Shown here: one piece after another, positions 11,205-22,957 of the stretch
Position numbering within the stretch: position 1 is the first letter of the stretch
Layout: every line of letters begins with the position of its first letter
The notes under the pieces: model-generated
Database searches by the model: none
Told to the model about the DNA's origin: nothing
Seen by the model: the letters and a program-made list of their open reading frames with translations, nothing else
NCBI RefSeq assembly: GCF_014805685.1
Contig: NC_060907.1
Location: 7,773,992-7,837,991 of the forward strand
Reading direction: 5' to 3'
From: Silurus meridionalis
Lineage: Eukaryota; Chordata; Actinopteri; Siluriformes; Siluridae
Length of the DNA stretch: 64,000 bases
Position numbers and translations under genes: made by a program

Positions 11205-11410
11205 CAGGCTTTTTACTTGTTACATTACAACATATCACAGCGATTTAAGGAAGTGAGCTTCAAAGCCCAGGGTCAGCTATGATAAAGAGCCGGTTGAGCA
11301 CTGAGGGTTAAGGGCCCATTAGTGGCACCTTGGTGATACTGGGGCTTGAACCCATAACCTTCAGATCAGTAACCTAGCACTTTATTCACTGAGCTACCAC
11401 TTCTGACATA
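11205..11410 (-). mobile_element. tRNA-derived SINE, minus strand
   Basis: On the minus strand: box A-like gtagctcagtgaataaag, box B-like gggttcaagccccag, then the shared body, with gttaagggcccattagtggc on the + strand. The partner at 30595-30800 has the same layout, including the acttgttacattacaac-type 3' part. Confidence 0.75.
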
Positions 11411-11444
11411 ATACAGTTAACGTTTCTGTCAGCATTTATTTACA

Positions 11445-11592
11445 TATTTATCTGAGTTAAACCCCTAAACAATTGAGCATTAAGGGCCTTGCACAAGGGT
11501 CCTGCAGTGGAAGCTTGGTGGTGCTCGGATTTGAACCAATGACATTCCAATCATAAGGCGACCATCTTATCTACTGTGCTACCCTATCACTA
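11445..11592 (-). mobile_element. tRNA-derived SINE fragment, minus strand
   Basis: Contains attaagggccttgcacaagg, a box B-like complement (ggatttgaaccaatgac) and gcgaccatcttatctactg. It is a second SINE about 40 bp beyond the previous one and in the same orientation. Confidence 0.7.
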
Positions 11593-12239
11593 TTGCAATG
11601 TTGATTATTATCCAATATCAATGCATACAACAATTATAACAGTTACAATGACTCATTTATTAACAAATACCACACGGTACATTTTATCCATTAATAGTTA
11701 CCTTGTCCAGAAGGGCTGGTTAGCACTTATACTATAAACATAGTCATTCCGTCAAAAGATTCTCACCCACTGTCTCTCTCCTGTGAAAATAAAAAGATAC
11801 ATCTCTTTGTTCTTATTGATGGCAGAAAATGTGCTCACTGTTACACAGCCCTGACACTGGACACTCTTTTTAATTTTATTTTCAACAAAAAAAACCTTTC
11901 CATGTAAAAGAAAAGGATTCATATTCTTTGTGAAATAACACAAATTACAAATGATTCATTATTAGTCTGAAGTGTGTTAAAGTCTACTAACACCTTCAGT
12001 CTTAATCAGAATTGATAACACCTCTGTGGTATTCTTTTTTTTATTTTTTCTTATGGAACAAAGCGCAATGCTAATAAAAATATATTAGCAATCAGAATCG
12101 GCCTGCATGTTAGCAAGTAACTGTATATGCTATGTCTTAACTGTGCTACTGATTTATTGCTTTCATGCAACAGTCCTGACTGAAACAATCACACCTTTCC
12201 TATAAACCTGATTTATAACTCATTGGGTCAGATGTTTGG
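11593..12239. other. Unique AT-rich spacer
   Basis: Nothing recognised. Small open frames only. Confidence 0.5.
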
Positions 12240-12468
12240 ACACATTGCTGTTCTTCAATCTTTCTCAATGCATGCTAATTAAAGTGCTTTCCAAAAAAGG
12301 CATGATTTAAATGCAAAGGAATTACGGTGACAATCCACTGAGGACCACCCCTGGCCCTCGACACACCTTCAGCCTAACACGAAAATGAAAGATTTGACGA
12401 GCCACAAGCACACAGGTAATTGGTCTCGGATGCTTCTGACTTCTGTCCAATTAAGGACACACTCTCTT

Positions 12469-12520
<52 letters not shown>

Positions 12521-12690
12521 CAACACACAGTTTCTCACACACATCCTTACACACACTAAAGCCTTTGATAAGGTTATAGGCAGGGCAAATGTAGTCACAT
12601 GTTACCATTAATGTAGCTATAAAGAGACAATTAATGAATCATTTCATTTTAATGAGGCTTCGTCTTTGTATGATTCACTGCTATTTTTTT
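12240..12690. other. Candidate conserved non-coding element split by (CT)n
   Basis: Complex non-repeat sequence on both sides of a CT tract. It has several homeodomain-type cores (gtaattgg, ccaattaagg, gacaattaatgaatc, ttttaatgagg) and atttaaatgcaaa, which resembles an octamer. No coding signature. Conservation is a guess from texture only. Confidence 0.3.
12463..12519. repeat. (CT)n microsatellite
   Basis: Pyrimidine-only run of about 55 bp. The open frames of Leu-Ser repeats (or Arg-Glu on the minus strand) are artefacts. Confidence 0.96.
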
Positions 12691-13494
12691 CTCCAGTCAT
12701 AATTTGATCTTGGTTTAACAATTCATTATTTTTTGCTATTTCTTATTATTTGTAATTGATTTGTACTTGTATACCTACTACAGTATGTGTCTTTTCATGT
12801 GTATCTCTTTAAAAAGTAATGCTCATTTAAACAGTAAATAACAAATTAAACTAATCTAGCACTAGAAGGCATAATAAATACATTTAAAATAAAATATATA
12901 ATACACAAAAATACTGGTAGTCACTCCGGCTCATGTCATTTTTTGTTACAGACCAAACCGGTGGCCCAATAAAGAAAGAAACTACTATGTGGCCCTCACA
13001 GAAAAAAGTTTGGTACCCCTGCTTTAATGCAATATGTTGGGTTTCTGAATGTTTCCTTAATGTTTTTATCAAATGTCAATCACAGGATTAAACTCTCTTT
13101 CAAGAAAAGCTTCCATCTAGCCCCATAAATAGCCCTTTAGTTTGTCTTCCTGCAGGAATCTTTACAAAAGAAGAACTTTGCAACTGTCTGGAAATTTTTA
13201 GTGTAGACCTATTTTTAAGACTGGTATGATGCCATTCTTTAATAAAAAATATTATTATTTTTTTATATCAGTAATATCAATGGAAATACGGATTGGACCC
13301 CAGGACCTGGAATTGCAATGCTACCTACTGGCCCACTTTGATCAAATTTGATCAAATAATAGGAGCACAGCTGCTTAATAAAATACTTGGTCCGATCCTC
13401 TCACATTCCATAAAACAGACTGGTAGGTGGTGCTAAATTATTGTTTAAATGACTGCATGGTGCTCTTTAATGGACTGCTGCGTTTTTCCACTTC
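12691..13494. other. Unique AT-rich spacer
   Basis: No repeat partner or gene recognised. Confidence 0.45.
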
Positions 13495-13575
13495 GCAGCC
13501 AGTGGTCCAGGAATGAGCTTTGGATCTACTTTGACTCTTACCAGGATAAATCTCTTAATAAAGATACATGAATGA
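13495..13575 (+). mobile_element. LINE/SINE 3'-tail fragment
   Basis: The order gtccaggaatgagctttgga, tctactttgactcttaccag and gataaatctcttaataaaga, then atgaatgaat, matches the widespread fish tail 'ggatccac..gaccctgaccaggataa..gaatgaatga'. A second copy lies at 44445-44515. The family is not decided. Confidence 0.4.
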
Positions 13576-14620
13576 ATATTATAAGCTTTGACATGTTCTT
13601 TTATTTAGTTTGACCAGGCAAGTATGATCATTTATCATCTGCAACAACATCACCAAACAAAAACCAAATCAGATCAGATCCCATTTTTAGCCTACTGTCA
13701 ATTATGTATAGCACCACAACGTGTTTTCTTTATTTAATCCAATCATTTTCGCTATTTATTTATTTGACATTTATTGACACCTATCACGTGGCTGTGTTTC
13801 ACGCTAATAAGGAATGACTTATTCTAGTGTCACATACTCACTACTCAAACTCATGCAGATCTCTCTCCTTCCTGTCGCCGTTTATTACTTCATATCTATT
13901 GCCAGCACACGTCATCACTCAACCTGTTCACATGTGCATCAAAGTAGAAAGCAAACAGAATTTGCGAGCGGCTAATGGCACCCACCAATCATTGTTTAAC
14001 TGGGCCAGCCATCAGCTGAGCCATAACATTAATTGACTTGAGCGGTTCTGTCCTGAGGCACAATTACTTTAGGTGGCTTTGGAGACACTGGAATAATATG
14101 GATCAATGCGTTTTAGTCCTTTCGTTTGTTGATTTTGATCGATGGTGTTTGCATTGACTTTGAATGTAGCTTCTTTGGCAAGACTTGTGCGTTAGTGCTA
14201 TTGGGAAGCATGTTGCATAATGTAATTGGTTCCGTTGATATTAGAAAAACACAGATGGCCCGCAAGCAAAAGTGTGATGAATAGAAGCAATTAAATGGTC
14301 ACTACTCTGTGGTGAACAGAAAAGTATTTCAGAAAGCACAGCATGTTAAACTCTGATGCGTTCAATTTGATGTGGTATTTAACAAATTTAGAAAGTCTGC
14401 CTCAAGATGTGGTCAGATTTTGCACTCTGAGAGGCTTTTCTGAACACCATGGTTGTTAAGAGTGAATATTTGAGTTACCCATCTGCTCAAACCACTTTGG
14501 TCTTCCTCCTCTGACCTCTTACCAACATGATTTTTCTCACGCGATATTTTTGGTTTCTTTTTGCACACCATTCTGTATAAAGGATCTAAAAACTGGCCCA
14601 CTCTCTCCATCATCACACTT
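13576..14620. other. Unique sequence, partly possibly conserved
   Basis: The part 13960-14110 is of high complexity and carries cattaattgacttgag and accaatcattg. It may be regulatory. Nothing else is recognised. Confidence 0.3.
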
Positions 14621-14636
14621 TTTTCTCTTTACACCA

Positions 14637-15530
14637 CACTATACCGCACACGAACACTTTATGTACACTTTACACCTCAACATACCGCACACGGAGACTT
14701 TATGGACACTTTACACCACACTATACCGCACACGGACACTTTATGGACACTTTACACCACACTATACCGCACACGGACACTTTATGGACACTTTACACCA
14801 CACTATACTGCACACAGACACTTTATGGACACTTTACACCACACCATACCGCACACTGACACTTTATGAACACTGTACACCACACCATACCGCACACTGA
14901 CACTTTATGGACACTTTACACCACACCATACCGCACACAGACACTTTATGGACACTTAACACCACACTATACTGCACACAGACACTTTATGGACAATTTA
15001 AACCTCACCATACCGCACACAGACACTTTATAGACACTTTACACCACACCATACCGCACGGACACTTTATGGACACTTTACACCACACTATACCGCACAC
15101 GGACACTTTATGGACACTTTGCACCTCACCATACCGCACACGGACACTTTATGGACACTTTACACCACACCATACCGCACACGGACACTTTATGGACACT
15201 TTACACCACACTATACCGCACACGAACACTTTATGTACACTTTACACCTCAACATACCGCACACGGACACTTTACACCACACCATACCGCACACGGACAC
15301 TTTACACCACACTATACTGCACAAGGACACTTTATGGACACTTTACACCTCACCATACCGCACACGGACACTTTATGGACACTTTACACCACACCATACC
15401 GCACACGGACACTTTATGGACACTTTACACCACACCATACCGCACACGGACACTTTATGGACACTTTACACCTCACCATACCGCACGGACACTTTATGGA
15501 CACTTTACACACACCATACCGCACACGGAC

Positions 15531-15535
<5 letters not shown>
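14637..15535 (+). repeat. 41-bp minisatellite, about 22 copies
   Basis: The unit reads ctttatggacactttacacc, then acactataccgcacacggac plus one base. Neighbouring copies are 41 bp apart, for example at 14701 and 14742. Several copies are shortened by loss of the tatggacacttt part (around 15264-15310). Because 41 is not a multiple of 3 and the unit has no stop in any + frame, all three frames stay open for up to 265 codons. These are not genes. Confidence 0.97.

Positions 15536-15605
<70 letters not shown>
15535..15605. repeat. (TA)n microsatellite
   Basis: Continues straight from the last minisatellite unit (ctttatatata). Confidence 0.97.
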
Positions 15606-15607
<2 letters not shown>

Positions 15608-15689
15608 TTATATTTTATATAGTTTTTATACATTATTTATCTGCCTTCCCTTTCTTTGTTTTATTTCTCACCCTATTCTATTCCCTCAT

Positions 15690-15770
15690 TCCGGACCGTC
15701 GTAAAAAGCATTTCACTCCATGTCGTACCCTGTATGTATGTGTATGTGACAAATTTCAAATTTGATTAGT
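15690..15770 (+). mobile_element. Retroposon 3'-tail fragment
   Basis: Contains gcatttcactccatgtcgta and tgtatgtatgtgtatgtgac with aaatttcaaatttga. It is closely related to 18020-18095 and 15962-16022 (catttcact ... gacaaataaa). It looks like the 3' end of a retroposon family, not further placed. Confidence 0.45.
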
Positions 15771-16219
15771 AAGTCTATACACACTCTTCTTGGTTGAAAA
15801 ATCAGCATTTCCACAAAATTTGTTCCTACAACAATGTCATAATAAAAGACACTGATATTACCACATTATCATTATCTAATATATTTTCTTTTATTTTCTA
15901 ATATTTTCTCCTATTTAGAATTTATAGTAACGCGCAATTTTCTAAACAGCCGAACAGGTTTACATTTCACTGCAAGTTGTATTCTGTACATAACTATTTT
16001 TGTGACAAATAAAACACTGAATCTTATTAGCCTTTTCCCAATTTTAATGTTTAATATGAACAGTAGCTCTTGACCTGCATATAAATCACTTTGCGTAATG
16101 GCTGCTGTTACATGATCACATGGATTCTTGCATAAATGTATCAGTGTATACGTTTTCTATTAAAGTAAATGCTTTAAGTATAAGTTGCATTTCCATGAAA
16201 CATGCAACTTTTCAGTATT

Positions 16220-16375
16220 CTGTCACTCAGTCATACTGTATATCTTGGGATCGCTGCCTCGTAACTTATGAGAGGATATTTTTTTCAACAGCAAGAAAAA
16301 TGATCAGTCAAAAAAGAAACAAAAACATGCTTAAGGGGAGAAAAAGTCTCAATTTTCTTGTTCCCTGATAAAACA
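16220..16375 (+). pseudogene. hAT transposase C-terminal (dimerisation) remnant
   Basis: The frame reads YERIFFSTARKMISQKRN, then LKGRKSLNFLVP and a stop. This fits the hAT C-terminal dimerisation signature (SERvFSTAG..iS.KRn.L....v..L.FL). It lacks the catalytic part. A sister copy with frameshifts lies at 21318-21470 and shares ttctgtcactcagtcata and gatcagtcaaa(a/g)aagaaac. Confidence 0.6.
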
Positions 16376-17545
16376 TGCAACTTTTTCCTAGCTGTCATCA
16401 GTCAATATCTATGTTGTTTGTACACGCTGAAACAGAAGACTTGATGTTTCAAAATGTGACACAGGTGAAAGAATAGTTTGGTATGTATTACTTCTCTCCT
16501 ATATCATATTTTATATACTGTACTTCTTGGCTGAACACTAGCTGATAAACTGTATATCCCCTGTATATCCACATATCACTGCTCTTCCATCAAATCTTAT
16601 AGAATAGTTTATTGTGATATTTACTCTCTTGTACTATTATTATTCTGTGTATATAGTATGCTGAACGTTCCACTGAATCTGGATCTGGATAAATTATTCC
16701 AAAAGCATTGTAGTTACACCTCTATACATGTATATATATAAAATTGAACATTTCCTTTTTTGACTTTTTTTTATATTGATCAGGGTTATGATAGCTCTGA
16801 ATGTGGAACAGATCACAGCAATACAAACACCCTGTTACACTAGGGGCACTTTAAACATACAGTCTTGCAAATATTACTAAAAAAGTTAAAAATAAGTTAA
16901 AATAAAGCTGTTAAATCTTGAAATCTGATGTGCCCTGGAAAAATGCCTAAAGCAACCAGAAACTAGACACATGTATCTAGGGATTTCCTTTATTGGGGCC
17001 AGCATTTGCTCATTTGCATGTGTTCTGATCTCTGCTAACATCACGGAGAGGAAGCCATTTGGCTCTTTTGTTTTAATACTCAAGTTGTAATTAAATTAAC
17101 CAAGAGTAACATATTCCAGCCCCTGTATTCTAACTTCAACTTCATCTTCCCTACATTGAAGCTTACTGATTAGCATGTAAATAATTTGAAACTTCCTTTT
17201 CCACTAGATGATGACACAGTGGCCAATTAGTTGCACAATATGTTTAATTAGTTTCTGTCCCAAACATAACAATTCATAACTTTTTATCCCCCCGATTTCA
17301 CAAAACAGTAATAATGATCGTTTCAATATTCATTCTTTGTTTAAGTGCTTGATTGTGTGTAATTGATAGTGTTATCCCAGAATGCTTAGAGCATATTAAT
17401 TTGCAACATATTTAGCTATCCAATTTGTTCATTTGTCCCTGAGTTCCTTACCATGGTGTAGATCTATTATTTTTGCTATCAAATACCAGAAAAAGCCACC
17501 CCGCTACCATTCACTTGAGTCAGGTAGGTTTCTTTAGTAAATATG
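16376..17545. other. Unique AT-rich spacer
   Basis: No gene or repeat partner recognised. Homeodomain-like cores around 17210-17260 (ccaattagttg, gtttaattag) are noted without further support. Confidence 0.4.
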
Positions 17546-17549
17546 ACTC

Positions 17550-17740
17550 AGGAATACAGAGGGTCCCCGAGTTACGATGGTTCGACTTTTGATTTTTCGA
17601 TTTTACGATACGACAAAATGGTAAAAATCTAAACAATTTTACTGAACAGGCACAGGCAGTATACGCAGCTGGGATGAGCGTATCTCTCGCCCTGTGAGAT
17701 GCCCCACTCATGCCACCCCTCATGCTTGTAGTGAAAAAAA
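17550..17740. mobile_element. Possible DNA-transposon fragment
   Basis: Contains gggtccccgagttacgatgg and tcgacttttgatttttcg, with repeated (a/t)tacga motifs, a wording I associate with a dispersed vertebrate repeat. Class and borders are unknown. Confidence 0.3.
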
Positions 17741-17929
17741 AAGAAAGCCATCCGCTCAGAGCAGAAAATGAAAATTATAAATTAGCATGAAGCAAAAAAG
17801 ACTGTCACAGTCATAGTACCATAGTACGATATGTAACGTATCTCCATTGGAGGACCAGTAGATGACTACCTGTACCTACATTTACTAAAATGGGCAATTT
17901 ATAGTCATATTATATTTGAATATACTTTT

Positions 17930-18095
17930 ATACTTTATTTTTTATTTATTTTTATGTTAATTTACTCTTTTTATTTGTATCTTTATATTGTATTTATTTT
18001 CATGTTTGCAAGTCAGACAGTCAAAAACCATTTCACTATACTATATCTCATACTCTGTATGAATTTGTATGTAACAAATAAAATTTGAATTTGGA
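17930..18095 (+). mobile_element. Retroposon 3'-tail fragment
   Basis: AT-rich lead-in, then aaaaccatttcactatacta, ctctgtatgaatttgtatg and taacaaataaaatttgaat. It is the partner of 15690-15770. Confidence 0.45.
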
Positions 18096-18439
18096 TTAAC
18101 AAATGCTCAACCATGGACTTCATTCTGTAGTTGATTGGTAAATAATTCTTGGTAAATAAAGACTTTTTTACTGATCACTTTCTGGTTCAAAATAATTAAA
18201 ATGTAACACTTAAGGAAGGGATTCATGTCAAGGAACCACACCAGAAGATTCTCCACACAAAAGTACAGTATGTTTCCCTCAACATTGGAGTACTTAGTGC
18301 CAGTGTGCTTTTGAGTTTATAAAAGCTTATATAGCATTCCTTTCAAATCTTTGTTTGTATGATTCCTGACTTATGTTAACAATTTTTCTAGCAGTATAGA
18401 TTCTAAACTTTATTGAATATTATTTGAAAAACTCTCTTG

Positions 18440-18830
18440 AAAATCCTGTCAGGTTAGCTCATTTAATATTAGCTGGTCAATAACAGCAGTATTATGGCTA
18501 TTTTATATATAAATCAAACATCGTATCAAAATATTAGGTCAAGTTAGTTCATGTTTAGCTGATTTACAACAGCAGTGAGCATTATAGATTTTCATTTTTT
18601 AATATATACGACTTAGAAATTTTGACAGAAATCCTGTTGGGCTAACGGCTTTTAAGTAGCTGGTTAACAGCAGCAGTGAATATTAAAGATATTTTTTTAT
18701 ATACAGTATGACTTAGAAATCCTGTCAGGTTAGTTCATATTAGCTGGCTGGCTAATATTAGCAGTAAATATTATAAATATTTCAGGAATCAGAATCCTTT
18801 CAAAAATCCTGTCAGTGCACGATAGCTAGC
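18440..18830. repeat. Diverged tandem repeat, period about 92 bp
   Basis: The motif aaatcctgtcaggttag...tagctgg..aacagcagtgaatattatagat recurs at about 18443, 18537, 18630 and 18721, with a last partial copy near 18810. Copies differ by many substitutions, so the array is old. Confidence 0.65.
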
Positions 18831-19345
18831 CTAAAATGTAAAAGACTTCATTTTTTCTACTTGAAGACTTTCATATATGGTCTCATATATGGTGGCTGGT
18901 ATTTGGCTGACGGACAATAATACGCTTTTTATCATTTGTTTTCTGTGCTAACTCTTGACTGCTCACGCTTGCTAAATTGGAGTGTGATTTGCAAAAGAAT
19001 AGGGCTCATTAAAAAGATCTTAATTCCCAGTAATTTAAAAAATTTCGAAAACCCTGGACAGGATTAGCATTATTAGCCGTTGAGCTCCTCTTTTACACTG
19101 ATGTGGACAGAGATATTCTGGACAAGCCCTGAGATTTAGTTTTGCTAATACACCTGATTTGTCCCGCTTGCTCTCTGGTGCTTGATATCAGCACTTAGTC
19201 GTAGCTTTGAGCTGTGAGTAATAAGACTCTTCTGTAAACAGAATTCTAATCAAATATGATGGCTAAGTCATTACCATGGTAATGCAGTCTGCGAATCAGC
19301 TCATAGATGAAGAAATAAAGAAGGTAAGTAGAGGGAATTTGAGAT

Positions 19346-19346
<1 letters not shown>
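18831..19346. other. Unique sequence
   Basis: No gene recognised. The part 19055-19330 is of moderate complexity. Confidence 0.4.

Positions 19347-19382
<36 letters not shown>
19347..19382. repeat. (GA)n microsatellite
   Basis: Complementary to the (CT)n tract about 100 bp downstream. Confidence 0.95.
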
Positions 19383-19387
<5 letters not shown>

Positions 19388-19483
19388 CATCCTCTCTTTG
19401 ATTAGACATTTCAGCCCACCTTGCTTTTAAAATGCATGGCCACTAAAATGAAAGGAGGAGAGAGGGGAATCAGACTGCATTAT

Positions 19484-19485
<2 letters not shown>

Positions 19486-19527
<42 letters not shown>
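19486..19527. repeat. (CT)n microsatellite
   Basis: With 19347-19382 it forms a potential inverted repeat with a loop of about 100 nt. Confidence 0.95.
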
Positions 19528-19532
<5 letters not shown>

Positions 19533-20190
19533 AAGACCAGATTTTGCATTCACGGGTCCGATTTGTATTCATTACCACTGCTTTTAAAAGCATCTCCTCG
19601 ACATCAGTGCCTGCTTGCTTTACATGCTGGTGCTAAATCCCGTCCATCCTCTGCTCATCCACTATCTGTTGCATCGATTTCCCGTTCAGCAGATGGACCT
19701 TTCAGCTCACGTTGTCCTGCCGCATATATCATCTATGGATCTGATAGGGTGGAGACTGGCGTCTTTAGAGAGCATGCAGTGATTTATGTTGAAAGTAATA
19801 CACTGCTGACACTTTACATAGAGTGTTCTTTCTACTAACATCTTTATTCTTGTTGATTAATGTTGTGAATACCATTCAGCATTAATACAACATACATGAT
19901 ACATACAAAGTTATTATACTCATAAAATGATATTCTTTTATGTGCCTATGTTTATTCAATTTGCACAAAATGAATCACCATTTATTCCATGTTTATAAAT
20001 ATTTATAACTTATATAATAAGTTGTATAATTATGGTAAAAACTTGCATTTCAGCCTCAGATTTTTTTAATGGAACCAATGGCTATATTTGTTTATTCATA
20101 GAAAATATATATATAAAGGAGTGACATAGCTGTAATAAATCATTTTCTCAAACTTATATTTTACTATGTTAATTTCATTATAGCAAAATT
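19528..20190. other. Unique AT-rich sequence
   Basis: The 118-codon frame at 19482-19838 starts in the CT repeat and shows no domain. Confidence 0.4.
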
Positions 20191-20194
20191 ATAC

Positions 20195-21025
20195 ATTATA
20201 GATCCACTTACATACTGTAACGTTGTAAAATGGAATTTTACAATGCAATGGAATGCAATGATTTGCAAAACTTATAAACCCAAATTTCATTAAAAGTGGA
20301 TCATAGAAAACATATCAAATGTTTAATCTGAGGAAATGTACTATTTTAAGGAAAATACAAGGTCATTTTGAATTTGATTGCAACACCGTCTTATAAAAGT
20401 CCTGAGTCTTCTTTGTTGTATTTTTGATTTTATTATGTGCCTAAAGTTTTCAACTGGAGAATGGCCTGGACTGAAGGCAGGCCAGTTCAGCACCTGGACT
20501 CTTTTACTACAAAGCAATACTGTTGTAACAGATGCAGTATGTAGTTTAGCACTGTCTTGAAGAAATATGCAAGACCTTTCTTGAAAAAGATGTGCCTGTC
20601 CATATGTGAAAAGCTGCCCATGGCATATGAACTAATACCCCCTATACCATTATGGATGTAAGCCAAAATGCTGGATGGTCCCTCTCCTCTTTAGTCTGTA
20701 GGACATGGTGTCTATGGTTTCCCAAAAAAAAAAATGTTGATTCTTCTGACTACAAAACAGTTTTCAACGCCTCAGTACATTTTAAACAAGCTTTGTCCCA
20801 GAGAAGATGGCAGCATTTCTAGATCTTTTTCAAATATGGCTTCTTCTTTGCATGATAGAGCTAATACCTACATTTGGGGATGACAGTAAATTGTGTTAAC
20901 AGACAAAGATTTTGCATGGTGATTTTTATTACAGAATCATGACTGTTTTTAATGCAGTGCTGCCTGAGGGCCTGAAGATCACAGGCATCCAATATTGGAT
21001 TTTTCTCTTATTTGCTCCTTGAAAT
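20195..21025 (-). pseudogene. Decayed IS630/Tc1-like transposon, minus strand
   Basis: Read on the minus strand, fragments of a transposase appear: YIYKCK-like, then YHAK and KPY, LLWDKACLK, and a degenerate WSDES-like motif. The + strand landmarks are gcctgagggcctgaagatca (20967), gtcccagagaagatggcag (20796), catgatagagctaatacc (20851) and cactgtcttgaagaaatatg (20550). I recognise the order from a common fish DNA transposon. The frame is ruined by indels and no terminal repeats are clear. Confidence 0.55.
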
Positions 21026-21129
21026 AATACATTTCTATTGAGCCAAATCATTGCATTCTTTTTTTTGTACAACATAAAACAATGGGTCTGCTGTCATTTG
21101 GCCCAAAATAAAGAAGCAGTTCTCTTACT

Positions 21130-21640
21130 GAGGACAGCCGGGTCGATCCTGAAGTATCGATACTTCCACTGGTGTTGCATCGAATTAAACAATTCTTACA
21201 TTTATATATTAATCCAACCTTGGATTTTTTTTGTTTAGTTTAAAAGTTTAACATTTACTTAATGTGAATTGGAACTATTTCTTCTTGTGCCGTGCCTTCA
21301 TTCATCGTACAAACAAGTCAGTCTTCTGTCACTCAGTCATATGTCTTGTGATCGCTGCGTCATCTGAAAAGATTTATTTCAAAAGCAGAAGAGTCGATCA
21401 GTCAAAGAAGAAACAGGAACAGGCTCAAGGGGAAAAGAGTCAACATTTTCTTAGTCCTTCACTAGAACCTACAAAGGGAAAGGAACGTAGAAACTTGGCA
21501 GGTTAAACAGGGTTTGTGTGATGGATTCTATTCAGTTTGTTGAATACTATTTTGTAAGTAATAAGATATATTTTTAAATAAAGATGGCTTTTAAAAATAC
21601 TGGTATTTGTATCAGTATCAACCATAATGGTATATGTAGG
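21130..21640 (+). pseudogene. Internally deleted hAT element with dimerisation remnant
   Basis: The left part has gaagtatcgatacttcc. The middle resembles the hAT C-terminus (SSEKIYFKSRRVDQSKKKQE in one frame) and is homologous to 16220-16375. The right part has aataaagatggcttttaaaa followed by actggtatttgtatcagtat, like the ends of fish hAT elements with 'gtatcgatact' repeats. It ends where a SINE begins. Confidence 0.5.
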
Positions 21641-21790
21641 CTCTGGGACATTAATCAGAGTATGATCAGAGTCAGGGGTTCAAGCTCTGGTAACGGCAAG
21701 CTGATACTCTTGGGGCCCTTGCGCAAGGCCCCTAACCCTCTGTGTTCCAGGGGTACTGTATCATGGCTGACCTTAGAAAAAAAAGTGGCG
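21640..21790 (+). mobile_element. tRNA-derived SINE
   Basis: Box B-like caggggttcaagctctgg, then ggcaagctgatactcttgg, ggcccttgcgcaaggcccct and aaccctctgtgttccaggg. Closely parallel to 1165-1320. Confidence 0.75.
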
Positions 21791-22195
21791 TAACCCATCC
21801 CTAACTCCCACCATCCTGAAGTGACATATGTTCACATAAAACATAGTGTAAAGTGTTTTATGCTTCATATAATACAATTTTTTTTTTTTATTAAAAAAAA
21901 ATTCTTTATTTGTGATGTTTGTAGAACATCAGAACAAAAGATTACTAGTAAACACTCACATACATACTGGAGACCCCTTCCGTAAATGTTAGTTAAACAT
22001 TTCCTTATAGAAAACCTCCAGTGCTTTTTGTTGTTAAAAAATTGCTTCATAGGGAGTGTACTGCATGGGAATTAGCTACCATAGTATCTAATCTTGACTC
22101 GGACCAATGAAAATGGAGAATTCACAAGCACAATGGTATTATGTATCACATTTTTTTGCAGTACTCACTGTTTGTGTGTGCGTGTGCGTGTGCGT

Positions 22196-22237
<42 letters not shown>

Positions 22238-22957
22238 CCAGGCTAGTATAGTTGATAAAGCTGTTGAGTGGAGTTTGCTGGTTAAGGACAAGCCTTGAAT
22301 AGGAGCCGGCCAGAAAAATGCCTGGGCATAAAATCAATATGAGTGAAATGAAGGCAAGCTCTTCACATTTTTACAGAGAAGACTAATGTACCCTTGAAGT
22401 AAGCACTGTGTGTATATATGTGCGTGTATGTGCGGTTTTGAGTATGCCGTGGTCATCAGAATGCACAGTTGAGTGGGCAATTGCACTAGAGCTCTGACTA
22501 GGTTTTAGTACGGCATTAAAAGAAGGGAAAAAAAACTCCACCACCGCCAATAGCAGCCTGCAATTGATGAAAACATTAGGACTCGATCTGAATCCCACTG
22601 AAAGGTGATAGCTGCTGCAAAAGAGCCTTTTTACCTCTGATTATTACAATAACACTGCTTTTCAGTGTGTGTTTAGCAGTAGTGTAATATGTGGAAATAA
22701 AAACCTAATCACATCACTTCGGAACAAACTGATTCCCTTTTCACCTTTTTTTCCCCCTGTTTACTCTTATTGTGTAGAAACGTAAAATTTTCGACTCCTA
22801 GTCTTTAAACAAGGAATTCTGATTTAAATCACATACATAATATGCTTTGTGAAATCCTGTTAATTAAATGAACGATGCATAGTTTTTCCAATTCAGAGTG
22901 AGAGTTTAAATTTCTTTTATTTTGCCAACACTTCGCATCCTTATACATGATATACTG
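21791..22957. other. Unique sequence around a GT microsatellite
   Basis: (GT)n with gtgtgc variants at 22169-22236. The rest holds nothing recognised. Confidence 0.5.

Noticed and set aside
14637..15535. A CRISPR-like array
   Set aside because: The units are directly tandem without unique spacers, in eukaryotic DNA.
14550..15765. Repetitive open frames up to 265 codons in three frames
   Set aside because: Produced by a 41-bp minisatellite with no stop in any + frame. A protein-coding repeat would be expected to favour one frame.
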